The notes under the pieces: model-generated
Told to the model about the DNA's origin: nothing
Database searches by the model: none
The model's input: only the letters and a program-made list of their open reading frames with translations
DNA from: Bacteroidales bacterium UBA1176
GTDB taxonomy: Bacteria > Bacteroidota > Bacteroidia > Bacteroidales > WCHB1-69
Length of the DNA: 64,000 nucleotides
Assembly (NCBI GenBank): GCA_002311645.1
Contig: DBYW01000011.1
Location: 210-64,209 of the forward strand
Direction of reading: 5' to 3'
Position numbers and translations under genes: made by a program
Shown here: one piece after another, positions 1-8,491 of the stretch
How the letters are laid out: each line of letters opens with the position of its first letter
Position numbering within the stretch: the first letter of the stretch is position 1

Positions 1-3000
1 GTGACGGACAGTGCGGGAACCCACGAATACACCATCCCGCTTTCAGCTGGCAGCGTTGCCCAGGTGAACGCCGACTGGAACGCCACCTCCGGTGTTGCGG
101 AGATTCTCAACAAACCCACTATCCCCGACATCAGCGGACTGCAGCACAAGATCGACAGCTTGCAGAACCTCTTGAGCAATATCGCCAAAAGTACCTTTGT
201 TTGCGGTGCAAGCAAGGTGAAGGACTATGACGGTAATGAATACAACACGTTGCAGTTGGGAGACCAGTGCTGGATGAAGGAGAACCTACGTACCCGCCAC
301 TATAGTGACGGGACGCTTATCCCGATGGGTACATCAATCAGTGGTAATACCTCATACTGTTACTATCCTGGCAACGACAGTGCCAAAGTTGCGGTGTATG
401 GTCTTTTGTACAATTGGACAGCCGTAATGAATGGCGCTGCTTCCAGCAATACCAATCCCAGCAATGTGCAGGGTGTGTGTCCCGAGGGTTGGCACTTGCC
501 CAGTCTTGCCGAGTGGACCCAACTCACCGATTATGTAAGCAGCCAAAGCCAATATGTATGTGGGGACACCAATATCAATATAGCCAAGGCATTGTGCGCT
601 GCCACGGGATGGAAAAGCTATGGTAACAACTGCGCCATAGGCAACGATCCGAGCCTTAACAATGCTACTGGATTTTCCGCAGTAGGCGCAGGATTCTATA
701 GAGGCTCTACTGTTTATAGTGTGGATTATTTGGGAGGGTATTGGCTTGCCACGTCCGAGTCCTCAGGCCCCTTATACTACCTTTTCAATTATGGATACGC
801 TTATTGCCAGGTTGTGAATAGCTACGGTAGTTATACCGGGCTGTCCGTTCGTTGTATTAATGTTCCGGAATTATCAGAAATCCGTGAAGAGATTGGAAAC
901 CTTCAGCAGATACTGGATAATTTGACTATGCCGGACTTTGCTTGTGGCATTTCCAAGGTGAATGATTACGACGGCAACCAATATGGCACGGTGAAATTGG
1001 GCACCCAGTGCTGGATGAAGGAAAATCTGAAAACCACGCACTATAGTGACGGCACGCCTATAGCCTTGAGTACTGATACCTCATCCGTCATTCCCTATCG
1101 CTACAATCCAGGCAATAATAGTGGCTATGTGTCAATATTCGGCTATCTGTACAACTGGCGGGCGGTGGCGCGCGATGAAGCGGGACAACCCGGACACATT
1201 CAAGGTATCTGCCCGGAAGGTTGGCATTTGCCCAAGAGAAGTGAATGGGACCAGTTGATTACGTTTGTGAGAAGCAAAGACGACTATCTTTGTAATGGAT
1301 CCACCGACAATTATCTTAAGGCACTGGCTGCCACGACAGGATGGACCACCACTACCGTGGTGTGTTCCCCTGGCTATGATATGTCCTCGAACAATGCTAC
1401 GGGTTTTGGAATGCTGCCTGGCGGAAAAGTGGGCAAAAGTGGCAATTATTCTGGTGTGACAGTTAGTGGCGCTTATTGGTCTCTTGACGCTGGCGGTAAC
1501 CTTAACCGATGGCCGATGGAATTCACTTCAGGTGGTCTGAAGATTTCTTTTGGTGGCGGATATGATATCAGTAATTATATAACGGAAGGTATGTCGGTAC
1601 GTTGTCTGCGCGATGAAGTGGAACCGACGGCAGATATTTCTCCCCTGCAGATGCTGTTGTGGCAATTGCAGTCTCGTATCGAGAGCCTGGAAAATCGCAT
1701 CCGTGATCTGGAAAATGCCCCGAGCGGAGCCTTCTCGTGCGGCGAACGCTTGAGGGATGTGGACGGCAATACGTATGGCACGCTGAAACTTGGCAACCAG
1801 TGCTGGATGACAGAGAACCTGCGCACGAAACATTATGCTGACGGCACCCCGATTGCCCTTGGAACTGACACCTCTTCCACTGTGGCCTACCGGTATGCGC
1901 CAAACGATAATGAGGCCAATGTGTCCGCCTACGGATATATATACAATGCGAACGCTTTGTTGAGAGGAGCTGACCTCAGTGCCGCCAGTACGGGTGACGT
2001 GCAAGGAGTCTGTCCCGACGGCTGGCACCTGCCATCCTTGGCAGAATGGAATCAACTGCTTGACTATGTCAAAAGCCAAAGTGAGTACGTGTGCGGCAGC
2101 AATGCCAATAATATTGCAAAGGCCCTGGCCTCCAATACAGGATGGGCAGCGAGTACCAACACTTGTGCCATTGGCAATGATTTGTCCACTAATAATGCCA
2201 CTGGATTCAATGCAGGGCCGGCACCCTTAAGAATGGCTGTCGGCTATTCGGTAGCTAACTATTACGGTTATTTTGCAACATCAACGAGTATGAGTAATGG
2301 TTATTGGGCGATTGCTTTTAGTAATACCAGTGCTACAGTCGGAACGAATACGTTTTATCGTATATGGGGCTCTGAATATGTCCGTTGTGTTCGCGATGCT
2401 GTTTTGTCGGATGCTGCTGTGCCTACGGCAGAGGATGTGCAGGCTATGATCAACAACAGTCTGGCATCGCTGCAAAGCAGGATCGACAGTATGCAGAATG
2501 TGATCAACAACCTCTCTCGACAACTCGGTGAGAACGAAGTGTGTGGTTTCATCACAGTTACGGACTATGACGGTAATGAGTACAACACCGTGAAACTCGG
2601 CAACCAATGCTGGCTAAAGGAAAACCTGAGGTCGGAGCATTATGCCGACGGTACGCCTATTAGCCTTGGTAGCGACACCTCTTCCACTATGGGCTACCGG
2701 TACTATCCCGGCTACTCAAGCGCCAATGTCCCTACCTACGGGTATTTGTACAACTGGAAGGCAATGGTGAAAGGGGCCGCATCCTCCAATCTCAACCCCA
2801 GCGGTGTCCAGGGTGTTTGTCCTAACGGTTGGCACGTGCCGAGTCAGTCAGAATGGAACCAATTGATGGCTTATGTGCAAAGCCGAAGCGATTATACGTG
2901 CGGTGACACCAATATCAACATTGCCAAGGCATTGGCGGCACAAAGCGGTTGGGAATCAGCTGTAAGTGCTTGCACTGTAGGAAGCGACCTTCCCACCAAC

Positions 3001-3201
3001 AATGCCACTGGCTTTTCTGCGCTTCCCGCAGGTTATTATGATGGGCAATACAGGGAGTTTGGCCGCAGGGCCTATTTAGGTTCTTCGTATAATCCTTCAA
3101 CTTATGCTTACATCTTCTCTATGTATAAAGGATCTTCCACGGCGTGGATTGCAACTTTCAGAAGTTATGTTGCAGCGCCCGTCCGTTGTCTCCGCGATTA
3201 A
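1..3201 (+). CDS. Fibre-like surface protein with four FISUMP domains (5' end outside window)
   Basis: The frame is open from base 1, so the N-terminus is missing; the leading GTG need not be the start. The first 45 residues (VTDSAGTHEYT..., ADWNATSGVAEILNKPTI) match repeat phrases of the collagen-like gene at the right edge of the window. Four FISUMP domains follow, at about residues 66-287, 313-538, 578-797 and 847-1066. Each opens with a Cys-Gly and D-x-DGN-x-Y, carries QCWMKENL-type and GVCPxGWHLPS-type motifs, and ends in VRCxxD. Linkers of 25-40 residues between domains are heptad-like (for example LQSRIESLENRIRDLE), suggesting coiled coils. The family is common on surface proteins of Fibrobacteres and Bacteroidota; its biochemical role is unknown. 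Surface location and oligomeric fibre form are inferred. A strong terminator follows the stop. Confidence 0.85.
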   Translation: MTDSAGTHEYTIPLSAGSVAQVNADWNATSGVAEILNKPTIPDISGLQHKIDSLQNLLSNIAKSTFVCGASKVKDYDGNEYNTLQLGDQCWMKENLRTRHYSDGTLIPMGTSISGNTSYCYYPGNDSAKVAVYGLLYNWTAVMNGAASSNTNPSNVQGVCPEGWHLPSLAEWTQLTDYVSSQSQYVCGDTNINIAKALCAATGWKSYGNNCAIGNDPSLNNATGFSAVGAGFYRGSTVYSVDYLGGYWLATSESSGPLYYLFNYGYAYCQVVNSYGSYTGLSVRCINVPELSEIREEIGNLQQILDNLTMPDFACGISKVNDYDGNQYGTVKLGTQCWMKENLKTTHYSDGTPIALSTDTSSVIPYRYNPGNNSGYVSIFGYLYNWRAVARDEAGQPGHIQGICPEGWHLPKRSEWDQLITFVRSKDDYLCNGSTDNYLKALAATTGWTTTTVVCSPGYDMSSNNATGFGMLPGGKVGKSGNYSGVTVSGAYWSLDAGGNLNRWPMEFTSGGLKISFGGGYDISNYITEGMSVRCLRDEVEPTADISPLQMLLWQLQSRIESLENRIRDLENAPSGAFSCGERLRDVDGNTYGTLKLGNQCWMTENLRTKHYADGTPIALGTDTSSTVAYRYAPNDNEANVSAYGYIYNANALLRGADLSAASTGDVQGVCPDGWHLPSLAEWNQLLDYVKSQSEYVCGSNANNIAKALASNTGWAASTNTCAIGNDLSTNNATGFNAGPAPLRMAVGYSVANYYGYFATSTSMSNGYWAIAFSNTSATVGTNTFYRIWGSEYVRCVRDAVLSDAAVPTAEDVQAMINNSLASLQSRIDSMQNVINNLSRQLGENEVCGFITVTDYDGNEYNTVKLGNQCWLKENLRSEHYADGTPISLGSDTSSTMGYRYYPGYSSANVPTYGYLYNWKAMVKGAASSNLNPSGVQGVCPNGWHVPSQSEWNQLMAYVQSRSDYTCGDTNINIAKALAAQSGWESAVSACTVGSDLPTNNATGFSALPAGYYDGQYREFGRRAYLGSSYNPSTYAYIFSMYKGSSTAWIATFRSYVAAPVRCLRD

Positions 3202-3227
3202 AGACATACTGCCCATCTGACAAACTC

Positions 3228-3257
3228 ACGCCCCGCATTGCCGGGGCGTTTTTTTTT
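3228..3257 (+). terminator. Rho-independent terminator after the FISUMP gene
   Basis: An 8-bp GC-rich stem (ACGCCCCG at 3228-3235 pairing with CGGGGCGT at 3242-3249) with a 6-nt loop is followed by a run of T to 3257. It lies 27 nt after the stop codon. Confidence 0.9.
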
Positions 3258-3278
3258 ATGGTGGGTGCGCACGTTGTA

Positions 3279-3352
3279 GTGATAAGATGGACGGCGGAGG
3301 GAGGGGAGTGGTGATGGGGGAGTTTTTTTTCGCTGCCGCCCATATTGTCCCC
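3279..3352 (+). repeat. Dispersed G-rich intergenic repeat, copy 1
   Basis: A purine-rich stretch (3279-3322) followed by a CGCTGCCGCC-type segment resembles 4050-4121 in the same orientation. By eye about 35 of the first 44 positions agree without gaps. The two copies flank the DUF5618-like gene. Most of the 3202-3571 gap is this repeat plus the preceding terminator and the following promoter; no other gene is seen. Confidence 0.6.
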
Positions 3353-3518
3353 CGCCCAGCACGCACCATTCCGCGAAATGCGTCAGCGTTGAACGGAATC
3401 CCCTTCCTGAAAATTTTGCTGAACCATAATGCGCAATTAACAATCATTCATTAAATGTGTTTTTGAGAATACACGTAGTTATCGTATTTCCAATACAATA
3501 TAAAATTCTTAATAAATA

Positions 3519-3548
3519 TTGAAAATCATAAAAAATCTTGTATTTTTG
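3519..3548 (+). promoter_or_regulatory. Bacteroidota-type promoter for the DUF5618-like gene
   Basis: The -7 box TATTTTTG is at 3541-3548 and a -33 TTG at 3519-3521, with a 19-nt spacer, matching the Bacteroidota primary sigma consensus. The start codon is 23 nt after the -7 box, so the leader is very short. Confidence 0.8.
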
Positions 3549-3571
3549 CGGCGATTTAAACACATTGAACT

Positions 3572-3973
3572 ATGGAGAAGAAAAATCCCATTGAAGAGGC
3601 CCGCCGCTATGTGGCTAACGCGGAAGAAATCATCAAGAAAGCTGAATACGACCCCGAACTGAAGAGTTATACTGACGGTAAATACATCAAGACGGCTGGA
3701 GATGTTCTTTGGAAGGGTTGCTTGATTGCCCTTGACGCACTCCTGCACGTCCGCAAGGGCAAAGGCCGGCCATCCATCGAGAAGTACAGGGAGGCCGCTG
3801 GCAAGCGCGACCGCAAGCTGCTTAATTCTGTGAACATAGGTTATGACACTATGCACCTGTCTATGGGCTATGATGGCAACAAGGACAAACGAGTCTGCGA
3901 TGCCGGCTTCGCCAACGCCCGCGACATCATTGACCGCTGCGCGATGATGATGCCTGCCCACGCGAGCGCGTGA
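3572..3973 (+). CDS. DUF5618-like small helical protein
   Basis: A 133-residue cytoplasmic protein with no signal peptide. The N-terminal NPIEEARRYVANAEEIIKKA and the middle VLWKGCLIALDALLHV look like the DUF5618 family of Bacteroidota, which I recall as small all-helical HEPN-like proteins; this assignment is from memory of family sequences. No HEPN RNase motif (R-x4-6-H) is clearly visible, so nuclease activity should not be assumed. It has its own promoter and sits alone between two copies of a G-rich repeat, upstream of the interrupted ribosomal block. This setting fits a mobile or recently inserted gene, but no transposase is present. Confidence 0.65.
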   Translation: MEKKNPIEEARRYVANAEEIIKKAEYDPELKSYTDGKYIKTAGDVLWKGCLIALDALLHVRKGKGRPSIEKYREAAGKRDRKLLNSVNIGYDTMHLSMGYDGNKDKRVCDAGFANARDIIDRCAMMMPAHASA

Positions 3974-4049
3974 TAGAAGGTCGGTGATCAGTGATTCTTT
4001 GTCTTCACGTCGTTTCCGTTTTCCAATGCCACAATAAATCTGAATGCGG

Positions 4050-4121
4050 GTGACAAAATGGGCGGCGACGGGAGAGGAGTGATGGTAGGGGAGAGCCTCT
4101 CGCCGCCGCCTAAAATGTTTT
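4050..4121 (+). repeat. Dispersed G-rich intergenic repeat, copy 2
   Basis: Direct-repeat partner of 3279-3352. The G-rich half (4050-4093) has the same 44-nt length as copy 1, and both are followed by a CGC(T/C)GCCGCC segment. It lies 76 nt after the stop of the DUF5618-like gene. Confidence 0.6.
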
Positions 4122-4214
4122 TTTTGGCAATGATATAGCAGTTGACCCGTAAAAGCAAAAGAAATTGTTCCTCCATTGCTTGTTTATCCGTGGCACGGCA
4201 GTGCCGCGAGGCGC

Positions 4215-4426
4215 CAGTTCCCCTTCTGATTTTCAGAAAGGGTGCCCGAAGGGCGGGGTAGTTAATATGGATTATAATTCCTTATTTATAGAAAGGTTGC
4301 GGACAGGATATCCTTGTTTCAAGAATTGTGGATGATTGTTTTTTTCCCCCTGCCAAGGTGTTTATATTCTTTATATTACTACCCTGGCCTACGGCCACCC
4401 CTTCCACAATAGAAGGGGAGTTTTAG
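4215..4426. repeat. Imperfect inverted-repeat pair with GGGG/CCCC hairpins
   Basis: The left arm (4215-4267) contains CCCCTTCTGATTTTCAGAAAG, itself a hairpin, then GGGTGCCCGAAGGGCGGGG and TAGTTAATA. The right arm (4374-4426) reads TATTACTACCCTGGCC, then ACGGCCACCCCTTCC and AGAAGGGGAG, close to the reverse complement of the left arm. The arms enclose about 106 nt without coding signal. This could be a REP-like or MITE-like element or an old terminator pair. Confidence 0.55.
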
Positions 4427-4521
4427 AGCGTCCGCATTTTTGTGCGGACAGCTGAAGTTGAGAGTGTTGGAAATATCGAAAAAAATGGATAATCATTGTA
4501 GAAAAAAAATTTATCAACATA

Positions 4522-4550
4522 TTGTTCATAAAGAAAAAAGTGTATTTTTG
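4522..4550 (+). promoter_or_regulatory. Promoter of the rpmD-rplQ ribosomal operon
   Basis: The -7 box TATTTTTG is at 4543-4550 and TTG at 4522-4524, with an 18-nt spacer. Transcription would start near 4557, giving an rpmD leader of about 210 nt, much longer than the 8-20 nt leaders of other genes here. The leader could hold a control element, but I did not recognise one. A weaker second -7-like box (TATTTTTT) lies at 4714-4721. Confidence 0.75.
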
Positions 4551-4767
4551 CACGCTTTTTGAAGTGGAATGCAGATGCCAATTCCGTCAAGGCGGTTAAG
4601 GCTTGTAACTATCTGATTTTCACGGACTGTATTGAAATATAGAGATGGATTGAGGGAAGGATTTCTTATAGTTGCGTATGTTAGAATAGTTGCATTTTTC
4701 TTCCAAAAGTGCGCTATTTTTTTATGATATAAACAATAAAAGTAATAAACAAAAAAATTTGTAGGGA

Positions 4768-4944
4768 ATGAAAAAGATTAAAATCACACAAGTAAAGAGT
4801 GCGGTTGACAGACCCAGCCGCCAGAAGAGATCCTTGGAAGCCTTGGGCTTGCGCAAGATGCACCAAACTGTCGAACATGAGGCCACGCCGCAAATCCTCG
4901 GCATAGTGGACTCCATCAAGCACCTTGTTTCCGTAGAGGAGTAA
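4768..4944 (+). CDS. rpmD: 50S ribosomal protein L30
   Basis: A 58-residue protein starting MKKIKITQVKSAVDRPSRQK. The L30 pattern K-I-x-x-V-K-S-x-I-x-x-x-x-x-Q-K-x-T-L-x-x-L-G-L-x-K is recognisable, and the length is normal for bacterial L30. It binds 23S rRNA in the large subunit. It heads the block here: no rpsE or rplR lies upstream, although they normally precede rpmD. rplO follows after 34 nt. Confidence 0.93.
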   Translation: MKKIKITQVKSAVDRPSRQKRSLEALGLRKMHQTVEHEATPQILGIVDSIKHLVSVEE

Positions 4945-4978
4945 TCATTAAATTAGTAACATAGAAATTCAAGATAGA

Positions 4979-5452
4979 ATGAACTTACACAACCTTAAAC
5001 CAGCAGCGAATTCAACTCACAGTGAAAGAAGAATAGGAAGAGGCCAGGGCTCCGGCAAAGGCGGCACTTCCACCCGTGGTAACAAGGGCGCACAGTCCCG
5101 TTCCGGCTACAGCCGCAAAATTGGTTTCGAAGGCGGCCAGATGCCCATCTACCGTATTCTCCCCAAGAGAGGCTTCAAGAACATCAATCGCGTGGAATAC
5201 AACGCCATCAACGTGAGCACGCTCCAGAACTTGGCCGAGAAGAAGAACATCACCGATGTGAACCTTGAGGTTCTCGTCGCCAACGGTCTCGCCAAGAAGA
5301 GCGACCGCATCGCCATCCTGGCCAAGGGTGAACTTACCGCCAAAGTCAATGTGACGGCTGACAAGTTCTCTGCCAAAGCCAAGGAAGCCATCGAGAAGGC
5401 TGGCGGCACCGCCACGCTCCTCAATGCCCCCGCTGAGACGCCGGTAGAATAG
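4979..5452 (+). CDS. rplO: 50S ribosomal protein L15
   Basis: A 157-residue protein with the L15 N-terminal glycine-rich basic stretch (GRGQGSGKGGTSTRGNKGAQ) and the FEGGQMPIYRILPKRGFKN motif at about residues 50-68. It is an early-to-mid assembly protein of the large subunit. It lies between rpmD and secY as in most bacteria. The C-terminal tail after about residue 148 is Ala/Pro/Glu-rich. Confidence 0.97.
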   Translation: MNLHNLKPAANSTHSERRIGRGQGSGKGGTSTRGNKGAQSRSGYSRKIGFEGGQMPIYRILPKRGFKNINRVEYNAINVSTLQNLAEKKNITDVNLEVLVANGLAKKSDRIAILAKGELTAKVNVTADKFSAKAKEAIEKAGGTATLLNAPAETPVE

Positions 5453-5476
5453 TTCCTAACTTAACTTCCATCACCA

Positions 5477-6835
5477 ATGAAAAAATTTATCGAAACTATT
5501 AAAAACATCTTCAGGATTGAAGACCTGCGCAAGAGAATTCTCTATACGCTCTTCATCATCCTGATCTATCGTTTCGGCGCGCACGTCGTGCTGCCCGGCA
5601 TCAACCCCGGCGGCCTGTCCGCGTTCACCAGTGCAGCCCAAAAGGGCCTGCTCGGCATGTTGGACCTCTTCTCCGGTGGTGCATTCTCCAATGCCTCCAT
5701 CTTCGCCTTGGGTATCATGCCGTATATCTCCGCATCCATTATCGTGCAATTGATGACGTTGGCAGTGCCCTATTTCCAACGTCTCCAAAAGGAAGGCGAA
5801 AGCGGCCGTAAGAAAATCAACCAGATCACCCGTTACCTGACGGTGCTCGTGTTGGCCATCCAGGCTCCGGCTTACATCGCCCAAATCGCCAACCAATTCC
5901 CTGGCGCCATTGCTCCCTCCATGCTGAACACGAAGATTCTCGGGTTCTCCGCATTCGCCATCAGCGCCTTCATCCTCCTCATCTCCGCCACCTTGTTCAT
6001 CATGTGGCTCGGTGAGAGAATCACTGACAACGGTATCGGCAACGGTATCTCCATGATCATCATGATCGGTATTATCGCCCGTCTGCCTTACGCTCTTCGT
6101 GCCGAGTTCGTGGCCCGAATCAGCGAGATGAACGGCGGCCCGATTATCTTCATCATTGAAATCGTGCTGATGATGGTCATCATCGGTGTCTGTATCATGC
6201 TCGTCCAAGGCACCCGCCGCGTGCCCGTCCAATATGCCAAGCGCGTGGTCGGCAACAAACAATATGGCGGTGTCCGCAACTATCTTCCCCTCAAGGTCAA
6301 CGCAGCCGGCGTGATGCCTATCATCTTCGCCCAGGCTCTCATGTTTATCCCCTTGACCTTCGTTAATATCTCCACGGAGACCACTTCCGGTTTCTGGAGC
6401 AGTTTCATTGATTATAACCGTCTCGGCTATAACGTCGTGTTCTTCCTGCTCATCGTCGCCTTCACCTATTTCTACACGGCCATCACCATCAATCCTCAGC
6501 AGATTGCCGATGACCTGAAGAAGAACGGTGGCTTCATCCCTGGCACGAAACCCGGAAAGCAGACCGCCGAGTTGATCGATACCATCATGTCGCGCATCAC
6601 CCTGCCCGGTTCCATTTTCTTGGGTATCGTGGCCGTGTTGCCCGCTATTGTCCGTCATTTCGGTGTGAACCAGCAGTTCGCCCAGTTCTTCGGCGGCACC
6701 TCCCTGCTCATTATGGTCGGTGTCGTGCTGGATACCCTCCAGCAGATTGAGAGCCACCTGTTGATGAGACATTACGATGGTTTGACTAAATCCGGTAGAA
6801 TTAAAGGCCGCATGGGCGGTGTCTATGGAGGCTAA
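5477..6835 (+). CDS. secY: Protein translocase subunit SecY
   Basis: A 452-residue polytopic inner-membrane protein that forms the Sec channel with SecE and SecG. The N-terminus has RIEDLRKRILYTL, the plug/TM2 region reads DLFSGGAFSNASIFALGIMPYISASIIVQLM, and TM10/C-terminal motifs such as NPQQIADDLKKNGGFIPG are present. The length is normal for Bacteroidota. It starts 24 nt after rplO, and map follows after 6 nt. Confidence 0.97.
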   Translation: MKKFIETIKNIFRIEDLRKRILYTLFIILIYRFGAHVVLPGINPGGLSAFTSAAQKGLLGMLDLFSGGAFSNASIFALGIMPYISASIIVQLMTLAVPYFQRLQKEGESGRKKINQITRYLTVLVLAIQAPAYIAQIANQFPGAIAPSMLNTKILGFSAFAISAFILLISATLFIMWLGERITDNGIGNGISMIIMIGIIARLPYALRAEFVARISEMNGGPIIFIIEIVLMMVIIGVCIMLVQGTRRVPVQYAKRVVGNKQYGGVRNYLPLKVNAAGVMPIIFAQALMFIPLTFVNISTETTSGFWSSFIDYNRLGYNVVFFLLIVAFTYFYTAITINPQQIADDLKKNGGFIPGTKPGKQTAELIDTIMSRITLPGSIFLGIVAVLPAIVRHFGVNQQFAQFFGGTSLLIMVGVVLDTLQQIESHLLMRHYDGLTKSGRIKGRMGGVYGG

Positions 6836-6841
6836 TATCTG

Positions 6842-7645
6842 ATGACAATGTTCCGCAGGATTAAATATAAGAGTGAAGAGGACTTCGAGAAGCTGAAACG
6901 GAGTGCCCATGTGGTGGCCGTCACGCTTGCCGAGGTGGCCAAGCACATACAGCCGGGCGTGCCCTTGCTGTACCTTGACCAAGTGGGCGAGACGTGCATA
7001 CGTGACCACCATGCCATCCCTTCCTTCAAGGGATACGAAGGTTACCCCGCTTCCCTCTGCCTGTCTGTCAACGATGTCGTGGTCCACGGCATTCCCAAAC
7101 AGGGCGATGTGCTCAAAGACGGCGATATAATCTCTGTGGATTGTGGAGCGTTATTGGACGGTTTCCACGGTGATTTCTGCTACACCTTCGCTGTCGGCGA
7201 GGTGAAGGAGGAAGTCCGCTTGCTGCTGGAACGCACCAAGGAGTCTCTCAACCGTGCTATCAAGGTGGCCATCGCCGGCAATACGGTGGGCGACATCGGC
7301 TACACGGTGGAGAGCTACGTGGGACAGTACAACTATGGCGTGGTGCGCGAGCTCTGCGGCCATGGCATCGGCAGGGATATGCACGAACGCCCGGATATCA
7401 CGAACTACGGACGCCCCCATACGGGTGACCGTCTGCAGCCGGGCATGTGTATCTGCATAGAGCCAATGATCACCTTAGGGTCCCGCAAGATCTACATGGA
7501 GAATGATGGCTGGACCATACGCACCCAAGACCACAAACCTGCGGCTCATTACGAACATCAATTGATCATCACCGACAAGGGTACGGAGGTCATTTCGACC
7601 TACAAGCTTCTGGCTGAGGTGATCGGAACCACTGAACTTTACTAA
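6842..7645 (+). CDS. map: Type I methionine aminopeptidase
   Basis: A 267-residue metallo-aminopeptidase (M24) that removes N-terminal Met from nascent proteins. Metal ligands are visible in order: Asp in ISVDCG, Asp in GFHGDFCYTF, His in CGHGIGRDMHE, Glu in CICIEPMI and Glu in HYEHQLIIT. The substrate-pocket His lies in VVHGIP. It starts 6 nt after secY. Two in-frame ATGs lie three codons apart (6842 and 6851); the first is used here. Confidence 0.96.
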   Translation: MTMFRRIKYKSEEDFEKLKRSAHVVAVTLAEVAKHIQPGVPLLYLDQVGETCIRDHHAIPSFKGYEGYPASLCLSVNDVVVHGIPKQGDVLKDGDIISVDCGALLDGFHGDFCYTFAVGEVKEEVRLLLERTKESLNRAIKVAIAGNTVGDIGYTVESYVGQYNYGVVRELCGHGIGRDMHERPDITNYGRPHTGDRLQPGMCICIEPMITLGSRKIYMENDGWTIRTQDHKPAAHYEHQLIITDKGTEVISTYKLLAEVIGTTELY

Positions 7646-7658
7646 TACATTCAATAAT

Positions 7659-7880
7659 ATGGCTAAGCAATCATCATTCGATTTAGACGGCATCGTGACG
7701 GAAGCACTCGGCAACGGTCTTTATCGCGTCCAATTGGAAAGCGGACACGAGATCATCGCCCATCTTTCAGGCAAGATGCGCCTACATTACATTAAGATTC
7801 TGCCCGGCGACAAAGTTCAAGTGGCCATGTCCCCATACGACCTCACAAAAGGAAGAATCACTTTCCGCTACAAGGCGTAA
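7659..7880 (+). CDS. infA: Translation initiation factor IF-1
   Basis: A 73-residue S1/OB-fold protein with FDLDGIVTEALGNGLYRVQLESGHEI, KMRLHYIKILPGDKV and SPYDLTKGRITFRYK, all typical of IF-1. It binds the A site of the 30S subunit during initiation. It lies between map and rpmJ, the usual order. Confidence 0.97.
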   Translation: MAKQSSFDLDGIVTEALGNGLYRVQLESGHEIIAHLSGKMRLHYIKILPGDKVQVAMSPYDLTKGRITFRYKA

Positions 7881-7928
7881 AAGTTCAAAGACAACAAGAA
7901 ATAATAAAAACAATAAACAAATAAGACA

Positions 7929-8045
7929 ATGAAAGTAAGAGCATCAGTAAAGAAGAGATCAGAAGACTGTATCGTGGTGAAGCGCCACGGCGTGGTTTAC
8001 GTGATTAACAAGAAAAACCCCAAGATGAAACAACGTCAAGGATAA
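7929..8045 (+). CDS. rpmJ: 50S ribosomal protein L36
   Basis: A 38-residue protein beginning MKVRASVKKRSEDC and ending NKKNPKMKQRQG. It keeps only one Cys and lacks the remaining zinc-ribbon ligands, so it is a zinc-independent (C-minus) form. It lies between infA and rpsM as expected. Confidence 0.95.
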   Translation: MKVRASVKKRSEDCIVVKRHGVVYVINKKNPKMKQRQG

Positions 8046-8079
8046 AATAATTATTAACTCAATAAAATCATAAAGTAAT

Positions 8080-8454
8080 ATGGCAAGAATTGCAGGTATT
8101 GATTTACCTAAAAACAAACATGGCGAGATCGGTCTGACCTATATTTACGGAATCGGCAGGAGCACCGCCCAAAAGATTCTGACGAAGGCCGGTATCAGCT
8201 GGGACAAGAAGGTAAATGAATGGAACGACGACGAATTGGCAGCAATTCGTGGGCTGGTTAACGAGATGAAGGTGGAAGGACCGCTCAGATCTGAAGAGCA
8301 AATGAACATCAAGCGTCTGATGGACATCGGTTGCTATCGTGGCATCCGTCACCGTCTTGGACTGCCCGTGCGCGGTCAGAGCACCAAGAACAATGCTCGT
8401 ACCCGCAAGGGACGTAAGAAGACCGTTGCTAACAAGAAGAAAGCAACGAAGTAG
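8080..8454 (+). CDS. rpsM: 30S ribosomal protein S13
   Basis: A 124-residue basic protein with MARIAGIDLPKNK at the start, YIYGIGRSTAQKIL (helix-two-turn-helix region) and the GCYRGIRHRLGLPVRGQ motif followed by NARTRKG. It sits at the head of the 30S subunit and contacts the 50S subunit and P-site tRNA. Confidence 0.97.
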   Translation: MARIAGIDLPKNKHGEIGLTYIYGIGRSTAQKILTKAGISWDKKVNEWNDDELAAIRGLVNEMKVEGPLRSEEQMNIKRLMDIGCYRGIRHRLGLPVRGQSTKNNARTRKGRKKTVANKKKATK

Positions 8455-8491
8455 TTATTAATCATTTCATGGATAGAGAAAACATATAATT

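Larger units (their letters stand above)
3974..4521. other. Repeat-rich intergenic region upstream of the ribosomal block
   Basis: No convincing gene is present in this stretch of about 550 bases. It contains copy 2 of the G-rich repeat (4050-4121) and an imperfect inverted-repeat pair (4215-4267 and 4374-4426). ORFs here read through repeats and show no protein-like composition. Confidence 0.7.

Noticed and set aside
5471..7087. 538-codon leftward open frame opposite secY and map
   Set aside because: It is antisense to two certain genes and its His/Asp-rich composition is the expected mirror of their codon bias.
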